NCBI GenBank assembly: GCA_025200525.1
Contig: CM045761.1
Location: 203,042,321-203,106,320, forward strand
Source of the DNA: Camellia lanceoleosa
Taxonomy: Eukaryota > Streptophyta > Magnoliopsida > Ericales > Theaceae
Direction: 5' to 3'
DNA: 64,000 nt
Shown here: positions 13,451 to 26,619 of the stretch, one piece after another
Layout of the letters: each line of letters opens with the position of its first letter
Position numbering within the stretch: the stretch's first letter is position 1
Program-made: the position numbers and the translations under genes
Notes under the pieces: model-generated
What the model was told of the DNA's origin: nothing
What the model saw: the letters and a program-made list of their open reading frames with translations, nothing else
Databases searched by the model: none

Positions 13451-15299
13451 TGCTACAATGAAACATTCAATGTTTTGTACTTCATTACATTCAATGTTTA
13501 GAATACATTCATTAAAAAAAAAAAAATTAAAACAAATTATTTCTACTTAATTACACATGAGCTCAATAATGTTAAAAGATCATAGTATAATTTTTAATTT
13601 TAACAATGTAATTTATTAATTTTGAGTTCATAGCTAATTTAATTTTTATAATTTTTTTTAATAAGTATTGCAAATATTTTATTTCAATTCCAAATATAAT
13701 ATGTTTATATTTCATCTGAATCTGAATATGAATATGAAAAAATTGAATCATTTTATAAACTGAAATGTTGAAGAATTTAAATTCAAAATGAATATGAGAA
13801 ACCTGAAGCATTTTCTAAACTCAAAATATCTTCCTATTGTACAAAGATATTTGCCATTTTCTAAGCATTTTCTAAATTTATCACCGATAAAAAAAAAAAA
13901 AAGTACTTTCTAACACAATACATTTGCCAAACAGGGGAAACAAAAACGTGAGTCACGCGATTGAAGTCCTGTTTTTCTCATTTTCCACCATCGGCAAATC
14001 CCTTCCACTCTTAGGCAAAACAACCAACACAACTCAGGCGATTCGAACAAAAACTTCGAGGAAACATGCCTGTAAAGCGTAAGCAACTGAAACCCTTATT
14101 TCTCTCCCTATTCAAACACATTTTCAAAAAACCTAGATATCGTTCAACTACAACTTGCAAAATTTCAACAATATTAGGGCATTTTCAGAAAATAAAACTT
14201 GTGAATATGTAAAATATTAGTTGATCAACTGATAAAGGTATTGGTTTTGAACTTCAGAATTACGTTCATTTTGAAATATATATATACATATTTTTAATTT
14301 TTTATACAAAAAAAACCAGTTAACAAAAAAACAGGGAATCGGTTCAAGAAACTAAAATACACAGTGGGTTCAAGATATCAAAATAACTTGTTCACATATA
14401 TAATACTAATTAGAACGGTGTAATTTTTTATAGATTAAATTTTGTGTGACTTTTGTTTAATATTTGATTCATAATAACTTGTATCCTCCTTTTGATATAA
14501 ATAATTTATTTTATTTTTTATTTGGTTATTTCACTATGTCTAATTTCTCAAAAATTGTAATTTTTTTACACCTTATGGATTAATTTTTTATCTCATTTTT
14601 TGTTTAATATTTGATCGATTATAAACTACACCTCTCTTTTGGTAACTCAATGATCTTCACCAAATTTAAATATACAAATCATGCTCTTGATGTAACCTAC
14701 AAATAGGACCTTGCAATACTTTTACCTTATAATATAAGTGCATGAAATCAAGGCATCTACCCTGATAAACTTTTTTTCTATTGTAGAACTCAAACCAATT
14801 TATAGATTTGACAATTAAACCATACTATAAGGTGTGGTTCTGTGACTATTTGTTCCCATAGGAGAGTAATTGACATCAAGTAAAATTTGATTAGTTTTTT
14901 TTTTAAAAAAAATTATGTAAATGCCACATGGCAAAAGTTTCAACAAACCAATATAGGGACTGACATAATATACTAGTATAGATAGTATACATAGTATACA
15001 TAATAGTAACAGTAGATACATAAATAAACACACAACTAGTAAGTTTATCACACCAACTCATAAGTTTGCTTCACATACCAAACCAAATGACAAGTTTATC
15101 ACTTACACATCCATCTCCATTTCTATTTAAGGATATATTTACATAAATTTAATGTAGGTAAAGATAAATGACACAGTAGTCAATAGACTCACCAACTTAA
15201 ACAAATTTGATCTCTTTTGGGAAAGAATTTGACTCAGTCTATTTTTCTTCTTTTTGTTTTTTATTGCTGAATTTGCCTCAGGGATAAATTAGGTTAATT

Positions 15300-17650
15300 T
15301 TCATAATTTTCATAATTCTTATTTGATTGTTTGAATTTTTTTTTTTTGCTAACTAACAAAAGGAATACACAGCAATTATGAATATATTCAAGTTTTATCA
15401 GTGTTTCTTTGCTTAATTAAATGATAATTTTCTTGTATATCCATAAATTTTGCATGCTTTGCCTAATACATTGATACACCTCTTTGACATAGATGTTGCG
15501 AGTTCTCGTAAGAGATTATCTAGGCCTGAAACAAGATCTTATACTGCAAAAAGACAAAAGCGAGAAAAACAAGACAACAATGAGACAAAAAAACAACAAG
15601 ACACGAAAGAGGAAACCACAAGAACAGCAACAACAACCAAAAAGCAAAAACAAGAACCTGTAGATGAAGCCATTGAAGGTAAAAAACTATAGCAACTTAT
15701 ATAGATGTCACACATGAATTGCTGCCCTGAATTCCTTGACAACTATTGCCACATGCATCTGACCCAACCCAATTGACTGCTCTGTTTTGCTATCATTATT
15801 ATAACTCTTCACTGTATAAGCTTTCTTTGCTTAATTACATAATAAATTTTGTCATAATTCTTCTTATTCTTCTTTGATTGTTTGAATTATTTTGTTTGTT
15901 AGCTAACAAAATCGATACAGACGACTTATGAATATATTCAAGTTTTATCAGTATTTCTTTGCTTACTTAAATGATAAATTTGGTTGTATATCCATAAATT
16001 TTGCATGGTTTGCCTCCATCATTGATATCCTTCTTTCATATAGATGTTGTGAGATCTCTCATGACATTATTTATGCCAAAAAGAAGATCTTTAATAGCAA
16101 AAACCCAAAAGCAAGAAGAGAAACAAAACAAAAAGAAAAAAAACCAGCAAGGCAACAAAAAGGAAACTGCAAGAACAGTAACAACAACCAAAGAACAAAA
16201 AAGGGAGAAAAGACAGAGACATCAAAAACAACAACCTGCAGATGAACCTAAAAAACAAGCACAAGCAAAAGAAAGAATAAGCAAACAACAACAATCCATT
16301 GAAGGTAAAAAATAATACCAACTTATCTATATGCCACACATGAATTGGTGAAATGAATTCCTTTCCAACTATTGCCATATGCATCTGACCCAACTCAATT
16401 GACTGGTCTATTTTGCTGATCATTATTAGAACTCTTCACTGTATAAGCTTTCTTTGCTTAATTACGTAATAAATTTTGTCATAATTCTTCTTATTCTACT
16501 TTGATTGTTTGAATTATTTTCTTTGCTAGCTAACAAAATCAATACAAATGAATTATGAATATATCCAATTTTTATCAGTGTTTCTTTGCTTAATTAAATG
16601 ATAAATTTGGTTGGATATTCGTAAATTTTGTGTGGTTGGCCTACTTCATTGATATCCTCATTTTATATAGATGTTGTGAGCTCTTTCATGACATTATCTA
16701 TGCCAGAAAGAAGATCTTTCACAGCAAAAACCCAAAAGCAAGAAGAGAAGGATAACAAAGAGACAAAAAACCAACAAGACAAAAAAAAGGAAACAACAAC
16801 AAGAAAAACAAGAAGCAACCAATAAGAAAGGAAGAAAAGACAGAGACAGCAGAAGGATGAACCTGTAAATCAAACAGGTTTGGAATCACTATACTGATAA
16901 AATTATTTTCTTATAGTGTTTTGTTTACACTAATAAATTTATCACTGTTTCAAGAAATTTATCACTGTAAACACTGACAAATTTCTTACTGTTCAAACAA
17001 AAACACATACACTATTACATTATTTTTTCCAAATTCAATTAAACAAAACACTATAAAAAAATTACAAATTTACCTAAATTGAAAATAAAAACACATACAC
17101 TATTACATTATTTTGATCATTGTAAAATTTTTAAAAGTAAGATATAAGTACAGTTAGAATCAATTTTTAAAACAGAAATATTATATTTGTATTATATTTC
17201 ATCTAAACATGAGAACACTGAAGCATTTCCTAGACTGAAATTTTGAACAATTTAAACTGAAAATAAATTGCAAAACTCAACATATCTTGCTACTGTAGCA
17301 ACATATTTGCCACTGATAAAAATAAGTACTATTGTAAAATTTTCAAAACAATTGTTTCTTTGTTCAATTACATGATAAATTTGGTTGTATATCCATAAAT
17401 TTTGCGTGGTTGGCCTACTTCATTGATAGCCTCCTTTTATATAGATGTTGTGAGCTCTCTCATGACATTATCTATGCTAGGAAAAAGATCTTTCACAGCC
17501 AAAACCCAAAAACAAGAAGAGAAGGACAACAAAGAGACAAACAAGCAACAAGACAAAAAAAAAAAAGGGAAACAACAACGAGAGAAACAAGAAGCAAGCA
17601 ACAAGAAAGGAACAAAAGACAGAGATAGCAAAAGGATGAACCTGCAAATC
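15300..17650 (+). repeat. Tandem amplification of exon 2 of Ulp1-like copy B (four units)
   Basis: Four units of intron tail plus exon start follow each other, with exons opening at 15493, 16044, 16671 and 17445, each after TATAG or CATAG and each starting ATGTTG. The encoded stretch is SLMTLSMPERRSFTAKTQKQ or a close variant, followed by a Lys/Gln/Thr-rich tail. The first two units end GAAG before GTAAAAAA, so exons 2a (186 nt) and 2b (261 nt) are phase 1-1 cassettes that can be spliced in without a frame change. The third has lost its donor to a 3'-flank module (16873-17340). The fourth runs on into the conserved domain. Confidence 0.8.
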
Positions 17651-20211
17651 AAGCTCAAAAACAAGGAGAACAAGAAGAAAGAAAAACCAAACACCAACAA
17701 CAGAAACAACCAAAAACAACAACCAAGCCCCAACAAAACAAACAAGAACCAAAGCAACACCAACCAAAAGGCAAGAAGAAAATTGAGGGAAGAAAAACAA
17801 GAAGTGATCAAATTCATGCCCATGAAGCAAAATATGTCTACCGCTCAAACATGCTATCCCTCATCAGATTCTTCAATGCCACCAAACTTGAAAAGGAGCA
17901 TTTCCAAATATTGAAAAAGATTCCCTTCTTCCTTCTAGCTGACATTTTGTCAAAGAAGAATGTGCAAAAAGCAGATTCAATAAAATATGATGATGTGGTT
18001 GCAAAAATCTTGCAAATATACCAAATGGATGGAATCACATTTCAAATTGGAGGGAAGAAGCTGAAGTTGAAAAGAAATGATTTCAAGTTAATTTTTGGGA
18101 TTGCATATGGACAAAAGAAGATGCATACTGTATATGGAAGAAAAGATGAAATAGATTTGGCAAAAAGAAGGAAAATAAGAAAGAATAGGATGACAAGTGC
18201 TTTAATCCAAAAATTGATAACCAAACTTTTGAGAAGCAAGAAGAAGGAGGACAGAGAAGATGTTGTGAGGCTTGTGTGCCTCTTGATTTGCTTGCTGTTG
18301 TTATATCCTGGTACTGGAACTACAATTGGTTGGGGGTTCATGAAATATATCGAGGATATTGACAAAATAAAGTCTTATGATTGGTGTGACGCAACAAAGG
18401 AACACCTCACAAAATCAATACAAAGAAACATCAACCAAATTGATAAAGTGTCTGGATGTGTGATGGTCCTATTGGTAAGTAAATATCTCACTTATAACGT
18501 ATGAACTATAATATTTACGTTTACTAAATACTTGTTTATAACAATTTTTTTGTCTTCAACAGTATTGGACATGCGAACACACAAGCACCATCAAATCCAA
18601 TGCCAAAAATGCAATCCCAAGATTTGCTAAATGGAACATCACATGTTTGGGACAGCAATTGGCAACTTCATCCTTGCAAGAGCTAAAAGATATTATGGTA
18701 TGCAATACTAACCTTTGTTCTGTTTAAACAAATGATAGATTTTCTTATGCAGTGATAAATTTTTGTTCACACTGATAAATTTATTTACTTTGCCTAATTG
18801 AGTCACAAATTTCCATTAGTATACCTAATTGAGTAATCAATTCTTTTACACAATGAATGTTTTTCTATTTGTCTACTGTGCATGAGTTTTATTTTATATT
18901 TACTTCATTTGTGTTACTTTATATTTGACTAGAATTGATTAGGTTTTCAGATTGATAAATTTATCCGTACAAATAAATTGAATTAGACATTTTCTCTTAT
19001 ATTTACTTTATTAGGTTACTTTTTCTAATTCAGTGATAAATTTTGATATACAATGACAGATTTTCTTACTATGCCTAGTTCAGTGATAAAATTTGCTATA
19101 ACAATCATAGATTTGTTTAATTTTCCTAATTGACTAATAAAATTTGCTCTGAGAAATTTATCTCTGAAGTTTGTATCATATCAATCATTTTTAAATTTTC
19201 ATCTATACAGGAGAACAATTTGAAACACACAGATGAAGAGAAAAAAATATACCAAATGCTGCTAGGAAAAATTCAGGATAAAGATGAAGATGAAGACAAA
19301 GATGAAGATGAAAATGAAGATGCTAGTTTTCAGCAAAAAAATCAGACTGAAATTTCTCAAAAAGAACAACAATCATTGACTGAAGACAAATGCAAACATG
19401 AAACATGGGAACCAATTCCACACAAAATATGCCCTGAAAAGAAAAAGAAAACAGTACCCGTTGAATCAGAAAATAGTGAAGGAAACAAAGTTCACAAAGA
19501 GCCTGAGGTGGATCCAAATCTCGTAGAAGTACTTATTTTTGAGAGGATAGAAGATGACATGCTCAAAATGCAAAAGTTACAAATGGAAAGGGACATCTTT
19601 CAAACTGCAAATGATAACCTGCAACAGCAACTCAACAAGCTGAAAAAAGAAATGCAAGATGAGTACAAAAAACAAATGCAAAGGAAAGATGAAGAAATCA
19701 AAATACTCCATGAGAGAATTGCAACATTGGCTGAGGCAAACAAATACTCAGAAGAACAACACACAGAATAGCAGCCTGCAATGAAGAAATTGAAAACTTC
19801 AAACGAAATTTTCAACATCCTACCAGAAAAAGCAAGGCAAAATCTCATTGCACATTGGGCAAATACAAAAAAAAAAAAGTAACAATCTTCTCTATTGACT
19901 CCTGTACTTCACTTTTGCCAACTGTTTATCATTAACTCATATTGAATTTATAAGTATCAAATATTCTAAAAATATTAATAATTTATTATTCAAACACTAA
20001 TAAACTTTTTTTTCAAGGATCAGCCAGTGTGACAAGGATCTCACCATGTAACCTATGTGTACTTAAACGACATTGACAAAATATTAAAGGGTCAAGATTT
20101 GGCAGGCATTATAAGTAAAATTCGTAACTCATTAAAACAACATTTTAGTGTTTCATTTATAGTAATTCCTTGTTTTGTTTTTTGTTTTCAACACAGGTAA
20201 TAGATGCATAT

Positions 20212-23200
20212 TGTAGACACCCCATTTTTGACCGTCCTCAAGACTTGGATGTCACCGCTTGAACACTCGGTGATCATCCATGTTTGTGTTCGACTTGAGT
20301 TCCCGGAGGTCTCAGCTACGCGCCTTGCCTCAGGATCCCTCGACTCGACTGTTTCGTGTCTGGTTTTGCACAAAACACTTGTGTTTTGCCTTGGAGGGGT
20401 AGGGAATGGCTTGTGGGCCATCCCTACACTCCACCGACCATGGCTTGAGGCCACCGGCTATGTTTTGTTGCTACCGGCCAAATGTTTGGTCGGCCGGCAC
20501 TATAGATGGCCGGCCGGCTATCTTTCTTTGGTTAATTACATTTTTGGCCGGCCGACTACTGTGCATTTGCTTTTGCAGATATTTTTTTGCAACTGGCATA
20601 CACTGTCACCCCTTCCATACACGTGTATGAAGGGATTGCCCTCTTGTTAGCTTCCTTTGGAAGCTTTACAAGACTAATGGTCTATAAAAGAGAGGCTCTT
20701 CTCTCTTGTTTTAGGGTTAGACATTTTAGACAACATTTTTAGAGCTTGAGTTTTAGGGTTAGGGTTTACATATATCCTTTATCTCTATATCTCTCTCTTT
20801 CTTGTGTTTAGTGTGTGTTTAGTTCCATTTTTGTGCACAAACACCCACCATCAAACCTTTTCTTAGGAGCTGAGGCCCTTGAGGGTTGTTTTGAAGTTTT
20901 GAAGCTGGTTTTGAGCTTGGAAAAGCAGTTGGACCACCATTTGTGAAGGAAGTCTTCAAGGGTAACAAACTTGCTCTTTTTACCCCATTTTTGCAAAGCT
21001 TTTTAGCCTATCTTGCATCTGTTTTTGAGCTTAGCATATAACATAGAAAAGTCTTTTTTTTATCTGCTCTAAATAGTTTGTTAAGGGTGTTTTAAGCTTT
21101 GGGGTTTTTTGACCCCTCTTAAGGCTTGTTTGGCCTTTGTTTTGTGCCATTTTGGTTGAGCTCCTGGACCATTGTGTTTGGGCCTCCTCACCACTGAAAT
21201 CTTGAGGGATTTCAGTGGTAAGGATGGCGCCTTGAGGTCCTAAGAAGGAGAGGGCCACCCCTTCTCCTTGTTGTCCTTGAAAAGGGCCATTTTTGCCTCT
21301 TTAGTGAGCACCATGTTTAGGTTCATGTTGGCCATGCCTTGACTAATTTTCATGCTTATTATGTCATAATATAGCATTGTGTTTAGTTGGTTTGGACACA
21401 CCTTGTATGCTTTGCATACATGTCTTGTAATGCCATCATTTAGCCTTAACTTGCATCTAGGCTTTGACCCTTGTTCAAGCATGTTTTAGGCCCTGCTTTG
21501 TGAAGCTCTTGTACTTGTTTTTCCATGCTTAAGGTCTGCCTTTAGTTGTTTTGGTCGACCATGGCATGCATTGCATAGCCCCTTTACATTGTTTAGCTTG
21601 TAAGCTTTAAATGTGTGAAGTGTTGAGCATGCATTGTTTGATTTATTTCAGTGGGTTGACACCACTTATAGCATCATTTCCGTTCTCATGACATGTTTGC
21701 ATGCTTGCCTTTGATGCTTCTTTGATGCCTTATGAGGTTGTGCCTTATGCTTCATGTTTGGTCATTGTGCATGCCCTTGAATTTAAGTCATTTAGATGCC
21801 ATCTAAGTGGTCTTTAGGCTTTGTTTTAATATGCTAAAACTCTGTTTTTGGTCATTTAATTCATGCCATGTTTGGTTTTGCTAAGGGTAGTTCAATACCT
21901 CCTTAGCTTGCCTTGAGCTTTGGACCTCTAATTGCATGCTTATGCTTGTCTTGTTGGCTTGGTTTGGCACCATTTTAACATGATTTTCAGAGCTTATGTT
22001 GCATGTCATTAGTCCATGTTTTTGTGTTTACAAGTTGTCTTCATGTGCTCAAGTGTTGGACCATATTTGCATGCATGCGTGTGTATGTTTTGGACTTCAC
22101 TTCCATAGCATTGGCCACTGTTTTAGACCTAGTTTAGGGCTGTCCAATTAGTGTAAGTCCCTCCCTTGGCATGTGTTGCATGCTTAGCTTGTGTGTTGTT
22201 GCATGCTTGGTCCCATTTGTATGATGTTGCATGCCTTGCATACTTGTATGTTTAGATTACATCTTGCATACTTGTAGGTTGCATTGCTTCATGCCTTACA
22301 TGCTTCTTTAGGTTGTACGCCTAACATGCATTGCTTGCTTGCATGGTTCATTTTGCATACTAGTCGACATACTTAGGATTGCATTGCATTGGCATGCATG
22401 TTTTGCCTTTTGAGTTGCTTGTGATAGAGGTTGAGCCCCCTTTATTTGCTCATGTGCATTGCATTCCAATATCGAAATGCACACTTGATTCTTTGGGCCA
22501 TCATGCATGGAAATGCGTGATTGGTGGTCCGAGAATCGAGGCCCATCTTTCTTTGAGTCATACACATGATAAGGAGTGTGGTTGGTGCATACATTGCTTG
22601 AAATACATTGCCATGCTTTGTTTTGTCCTCTGCTGCTGTCAAACACAAATTCTGCAGGAAGATTTGGCCGGCCGGCCATTTGCAGTGCCGACCGGCCATC
22701 CATTATTGGCCAATGGATTTATTTGTGGCCAGTGACCACTCTCCATGGCCGGTGGCCATTCTTCTCAGCCGGTGGTATTCCACAGCACTCAGAGGAGCAA
22801 TCCTGAGACTTTTGCAATCTTCAGAGTAGGACAGTCAAAGCAGAGGCATCTTGTGCATGGCAGTGATTTCCGAGCGGAATCGAACGCGCACGCATTAGAC
22901 CCTCTTCCCGAGGCCATTGTTTACTGCTTAAATAAATTAGTTAATTTGCTTAGCTGATTTAAGTGAGTTGTAATATTTAATTAGCTTGTAGGTTAATTAA
23001 ATTGTATTATTCTTTTGGTCCCTCCGAGCGAGGGCAAATTTATAATAAGTGTGGGTGAGTGTGTACATGTCTTCCAACCCCACTTCTTTCTCCCTTTTAC
23101 TTACCTGCTTTCGATGGTTAGTTTAGGGCATGTTTACTTTAGCATACTTTATGCTATGCATGCGTGCATCCATTCATCAGTATTGCATGCACCGGGCTCG

Positions 23201-24048
23201 GCGCATCATGCTAACTGCATAAGTCTTTCAAATCTAACTTGAATACACGCTACTTGTGCATTTTCACATGTCATTTATAAACTAGCCGAGCCTACTCTAG
23301 TGACATTCCGTATGCGTTGCATTAGGCATTTAAACATGGACTTGGATCATGCATGATTGCTAACATGTTCTTGTTTTGGCGCGGAGTACTAGGTGAGCTT
23401 TTTATGCTTTAGCATCTCACATGAGTGTGAATGTTAACATGATAGCATGATTACCATGAGGCTAGATGCTTATGTGTTATAACTGCCTGAATGCCTGTGT
23501 GTGAAGGTTGGATTGTTTGAGTTGGGACAACTCGTTGAAATCCGTATTTTATCCTACTTGCGAGTAGCAAATTGCAAAGCGTTTTCCAAACAAACGGATA
23601 TGCAATGTTTTGTTCCAAATTAGGCGATCTAGTCTATACTTGTTTGTTGTGCGCATAACATAGTAATTTTAGGCTAATAACCGGAATAAGAACACATAAG
23701 GTTTTCAACATAGGATATCATGGTTAGTAGAGGCCGATCTTCGGATCGAGCGAGAGGGGGTGCTCATAGCTGACCTTCCCCAATCGTACCCAAGTTCCCG
23801 AGCCAAGGCAACTTTGGTGATGACGGACACGTGGCCTTTGGCACCGAATCAGGGTTTCCTAAATTTCCCCATAAAAATATTTAGGTGGCGACTTTGTATC
23901 TGGCAAAACAGTCTATGTTTGGCACTTCTTTCAAAAATCTGTTTTTTCTCAAAACGATTTGTCGGATTTGGACTATTTGGTTCAGATTAAGAACCGTGAC
24001 AAATTAAGTTCGAACTATAGCATTGAGGTCCCTCGTGGACATGGTACA
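20212..24048 (+). mobile_element. Solo LTR (3.84 kb) of a TGTAGACA-type Ty3/gypsy-like element
   Basis: The segment starts TGTAGACACC and ends ATGGTACA (TG...CA), flanked by a perfect 5-bp duplication CATAT at 20207-20211 and 24049-24053. It splits an exon of Ulp1-like copy B and has no internal gag or pol. It is closely similar along its length to 50727-54466. A TATA box TATAAAAG lies at 20683-20690, followed by a leader with CT repeats. GGCCGGCC-containing palindromes cluster at 20494-20546 and 22665-22700. A TGGCGACT tract resembling a tRNA-Arg primer site occurs at 23886, about 160 bp before the end, in this copy and its relative. The large size and the relative's context suggest a Tat/Ogre-like family (inference). 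Confidence 0.85.
20683..20690 (+). promoter_or_regulatory. TATA box of the solo LTR
   Basis: TATAAAAG follows TGGTC and precedes a GAGAGGCTCTTCTCTC leader. The related LTR has TATAAGAG at the equivalent place (51210-51217). This marks the U3/R transition and fixes the sense strand as plus. Confidence 0.6.
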
Positions 24049-25847
24049 CATATGTAGAACATTTGCTTGCACAAAAACAAGGCACAACAGCATTCCCATT
24101 CATTTCAAGTTGCCATGTAAGTAACTAGTTTGCTAAACTCAGGAACAACACTTGTTTTGTTTTTTTATCAGTGTATAACCTCTGTTTGCTTAACTGACTA
24201 ACTAGTTTAAAACATATGACACTACGTTCCCTCTTCAATTGGCCCTGTTTCCTAATTCAAAGCTTGACATGTGAAACAAAGAGTCAAGCAAACCAAACCA
24301 GAATTTCTGACTCAAATTTTGTAATCACTGTTATATATTTTGACCTTGTTATTCTGGTGCCACAGTATAAGTAAATCCCAGACTTTGATAAAAAATTCTG
24401 GGCACTTTTGGGGTTTTTTGAAACTATTGATATGCAATGCACTGATAAATTTTGATATGCATTGACAAAATTTTGATCACAGTGACAAAAAAGTTTCATA
24501 CTCACCACATATTTAATTTGAAAAAGTTTAAAGTTAAATTAACATTATTTTTTTTATTTATATTTTTTAGCACTTGTTCATTACAAAAGATGAGCAAGCA
24601 AGAAAGAGAATGTTGAACAAAATGATGCTTGAAGCCATGAAAGCAAGATACATTCTCTTCCCAATTCACCAAAATTTTCACTGGACAATCCTTGTCCTTG
24701 ACATTCAAGAAGGTTCATGGAAATTCTACAATTCCATGAGACCAAGGGGAGCAATGCCTAAAGATCCACACTACAATGCTGCAAATGAAGTGGTAAAAAT
24801 CTTTTCACTATCAATCTTACCATTAATCCAATACATAAATCCTGATCCATGCTTAACTATACATCGAAAATTTATACAGTAATCTATTTATCATTCTTTA
24901 AATCCATGGTTTCTTATTAATTCTTTCAACTGACTTTCTAATACAACAATTATACAAATGTATATGTTGCAGAGAGAGGTTATTGAAAAATACATAAAAG
25001 GATGAGAGCCCAACTCTCATACACCCTGATAAATTTCAACAGCAGACTGAGAACGTCATCAACAGCCCACAACAAGAAGACACATCGTAAGTTTATCAAC
25101 AACAAAACACTGTTATTAAAAAAAGCAACGAAACCAAATTATAATATTTTATTTTCAAAATATTTTTGCAGGCTTGATTGTGGAATCCTTGTTTGCTATA
25201 TCATGAGGCAATATGTTTCCAATAACAACATAATGCCTACTTTTTCTAAGGAAGAATGCAATCAATTGAGAGCTAATATGTTAACTATCTTCTTGACGGA
25301 CCAACAAGTTGCTCAACAACAAATGCCTGAAGAAAACATTGATGACTTGCATCTGTAATAATCAATAGATCTGGAATAGAAGAAAAAAAAAAGGAAACAC
25401 TGAATCATTTGGTTGTTAGAATGTCAATATTCATACATTTTGCTTGTATGCTTGTTACATTGTTACATGTAATTTCATGATTTTCGTTCTTACTTTCCTC
25501 CAATAAATATTACAATGCTTCGTTGTTACAATGTCAAAGTTATGCACAATTCTTGGTTGTTACAATGTCAAAGCTATGGACAATGCTTGTTTGTTACAAC
25601 CTCAAATTTGCTTCAATGAAACATTCAATCTTTTTTAATGTCAGTCTTGTTATTCAAGTTTCATTCAAAAAATTGATTCTAATTTGAGTATTTGTGTTGA
25701 ATTTCAAGGTTAATAACAGGTTTGGAGCCACTGTACTAATAAATTTTATTTTTATACTGTTTTGTTTACCCTGATAAATTTATCACTGTTTTAATAAATT
25801 TATCACTGTGAAAACTGATAAATTTACCAATGTTCAAACAAAAAAAC

Positions 25848-26602
25848 TGTTAGGGAAAATCGATGATTCCCACAAGTAAATCAATCAATGGGAATAAAAA
25901 CTAATACAGAAAAATTAAATCAAAGGCAACACAAGAATTTTACGTGGTTCCCTCAATGTGAGGTACGTCCACGGGATTGAAATCCGATTTCACTATCAAC
26001 CAAATAAGTTCCAAACGATTACAAACGAGACACGAATGGTCTCACAAACCACCCTTAGGTGAATTCCAAATAATCACAAATAAACAAGAGGAAAGATCTC
26101 ACCAAATAGATGAACCAAAATCTTCAGAACCAAAGTTGTAGAAGACCCAAAATAATGAACCCAAATCAAAACCTTCAATGTAGACCTTCAAAGCAGAACC
26201 GAAACAGAGTTGCAAAGCAAAGCACAAATCCTTGAATTTGATGGCACCAATTCTTGGATTGACCAAGTCAAACAGGGCAACAATCAATACCAATTGAAGC
26301 CCAACAAATTACCAAGCACTCTCACCAATCAATTGACCAAAAAACGCTGCTGCTTCACCAAAGCAATCTACCCGAAGCACAAGTATATGGTGCTGCCGTT
26401 TTTCTCTTGGGAAAAGCAATACACATCATATTTTGAATCTAGGGTTTTTTTTCTCAAAATCTTAGTTGTTTCCAAATTTGATTGGGTCTCCACAAATTAA
26501 ATATAATATATAAAAATATATTATAATTAATACTAAACCAAATTAAATTCTTTTTCCAAAACCAATTGGGTCCCATACTCCAATAAGGAGGTATACCCAA
26601 CA
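25848..26602 (-). repeat. 3' LTR of the copia element
   Basis: 755 bp, starting TGTTAGGGAAAATCG and ending ATACCCAACA on plus. It matches 30647-31400 with scattered single differences. The purine tract is on its right side, so it is the 3' LTR of the minus-strand element. Confidence 0.95.
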
Positions 26603-26619
26603 ATTCTCTCCCTACCGAC

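Larger units (their letters stand above)
14066..25358 (+). pseudogene. Ulp1-like protease gene copy B (peptidase C48 family), interrupted by a solo LTR
   Basis: The exon pattern matches copy A: 14066-14078 (13 nt), four versions of exon 2 (15493-15678, 16044-16304, from 16671, and 17445-18474), 18563-18697 (135 nt, as in A), 19211-19877 (coiled coil), 20018-20114, 20197-20211 plus 24054-24116, 24571-24792, 24973-25086 and 25172-25358. Protease motifs: NFHWTILVLD (catalytic His), WKFYNSM with Asn where Ulp1 has Asp, PQQ, and LDCGILVC (Cys). Removing the LTR and one CATAT copy leaves that exon in frame, so the LTR entered a once-sound exon. Other damage: TAA in exon 2c, a frameshift at the A run near 17560, TAG at 19769, TGA near 20030 and TGA near 25002. 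The protein is rich in Lys, Gln and Glu. Intron 1 (14079-15492) holds nothing recognisable. Confidence 0.85.

Noticed and set aside
17437..17848. Antisense Leu/Phe-rich open frames that look like membrane proteins
   Set aside because: They are the reverse of the Lys/Gln-rich exon of Ulp1-like copy B (AAG/CAA read backwards gives CTT/TTG).
20204..23242. Several 70-150 residue open frames
   Set aside because: All lie within the solo LTR, overlap on both strands and have no recognisable domain; their relatives at 50635-53334 are not conserved as frames.
23886..23895. tRNA-Arg primer site (TGGCGACT) as the true LTR end
   Set aside because: The perfect CATAT duplication and MULE homology place the end at 24048, beyond this tract; the same tract sits inside the related LTR too.
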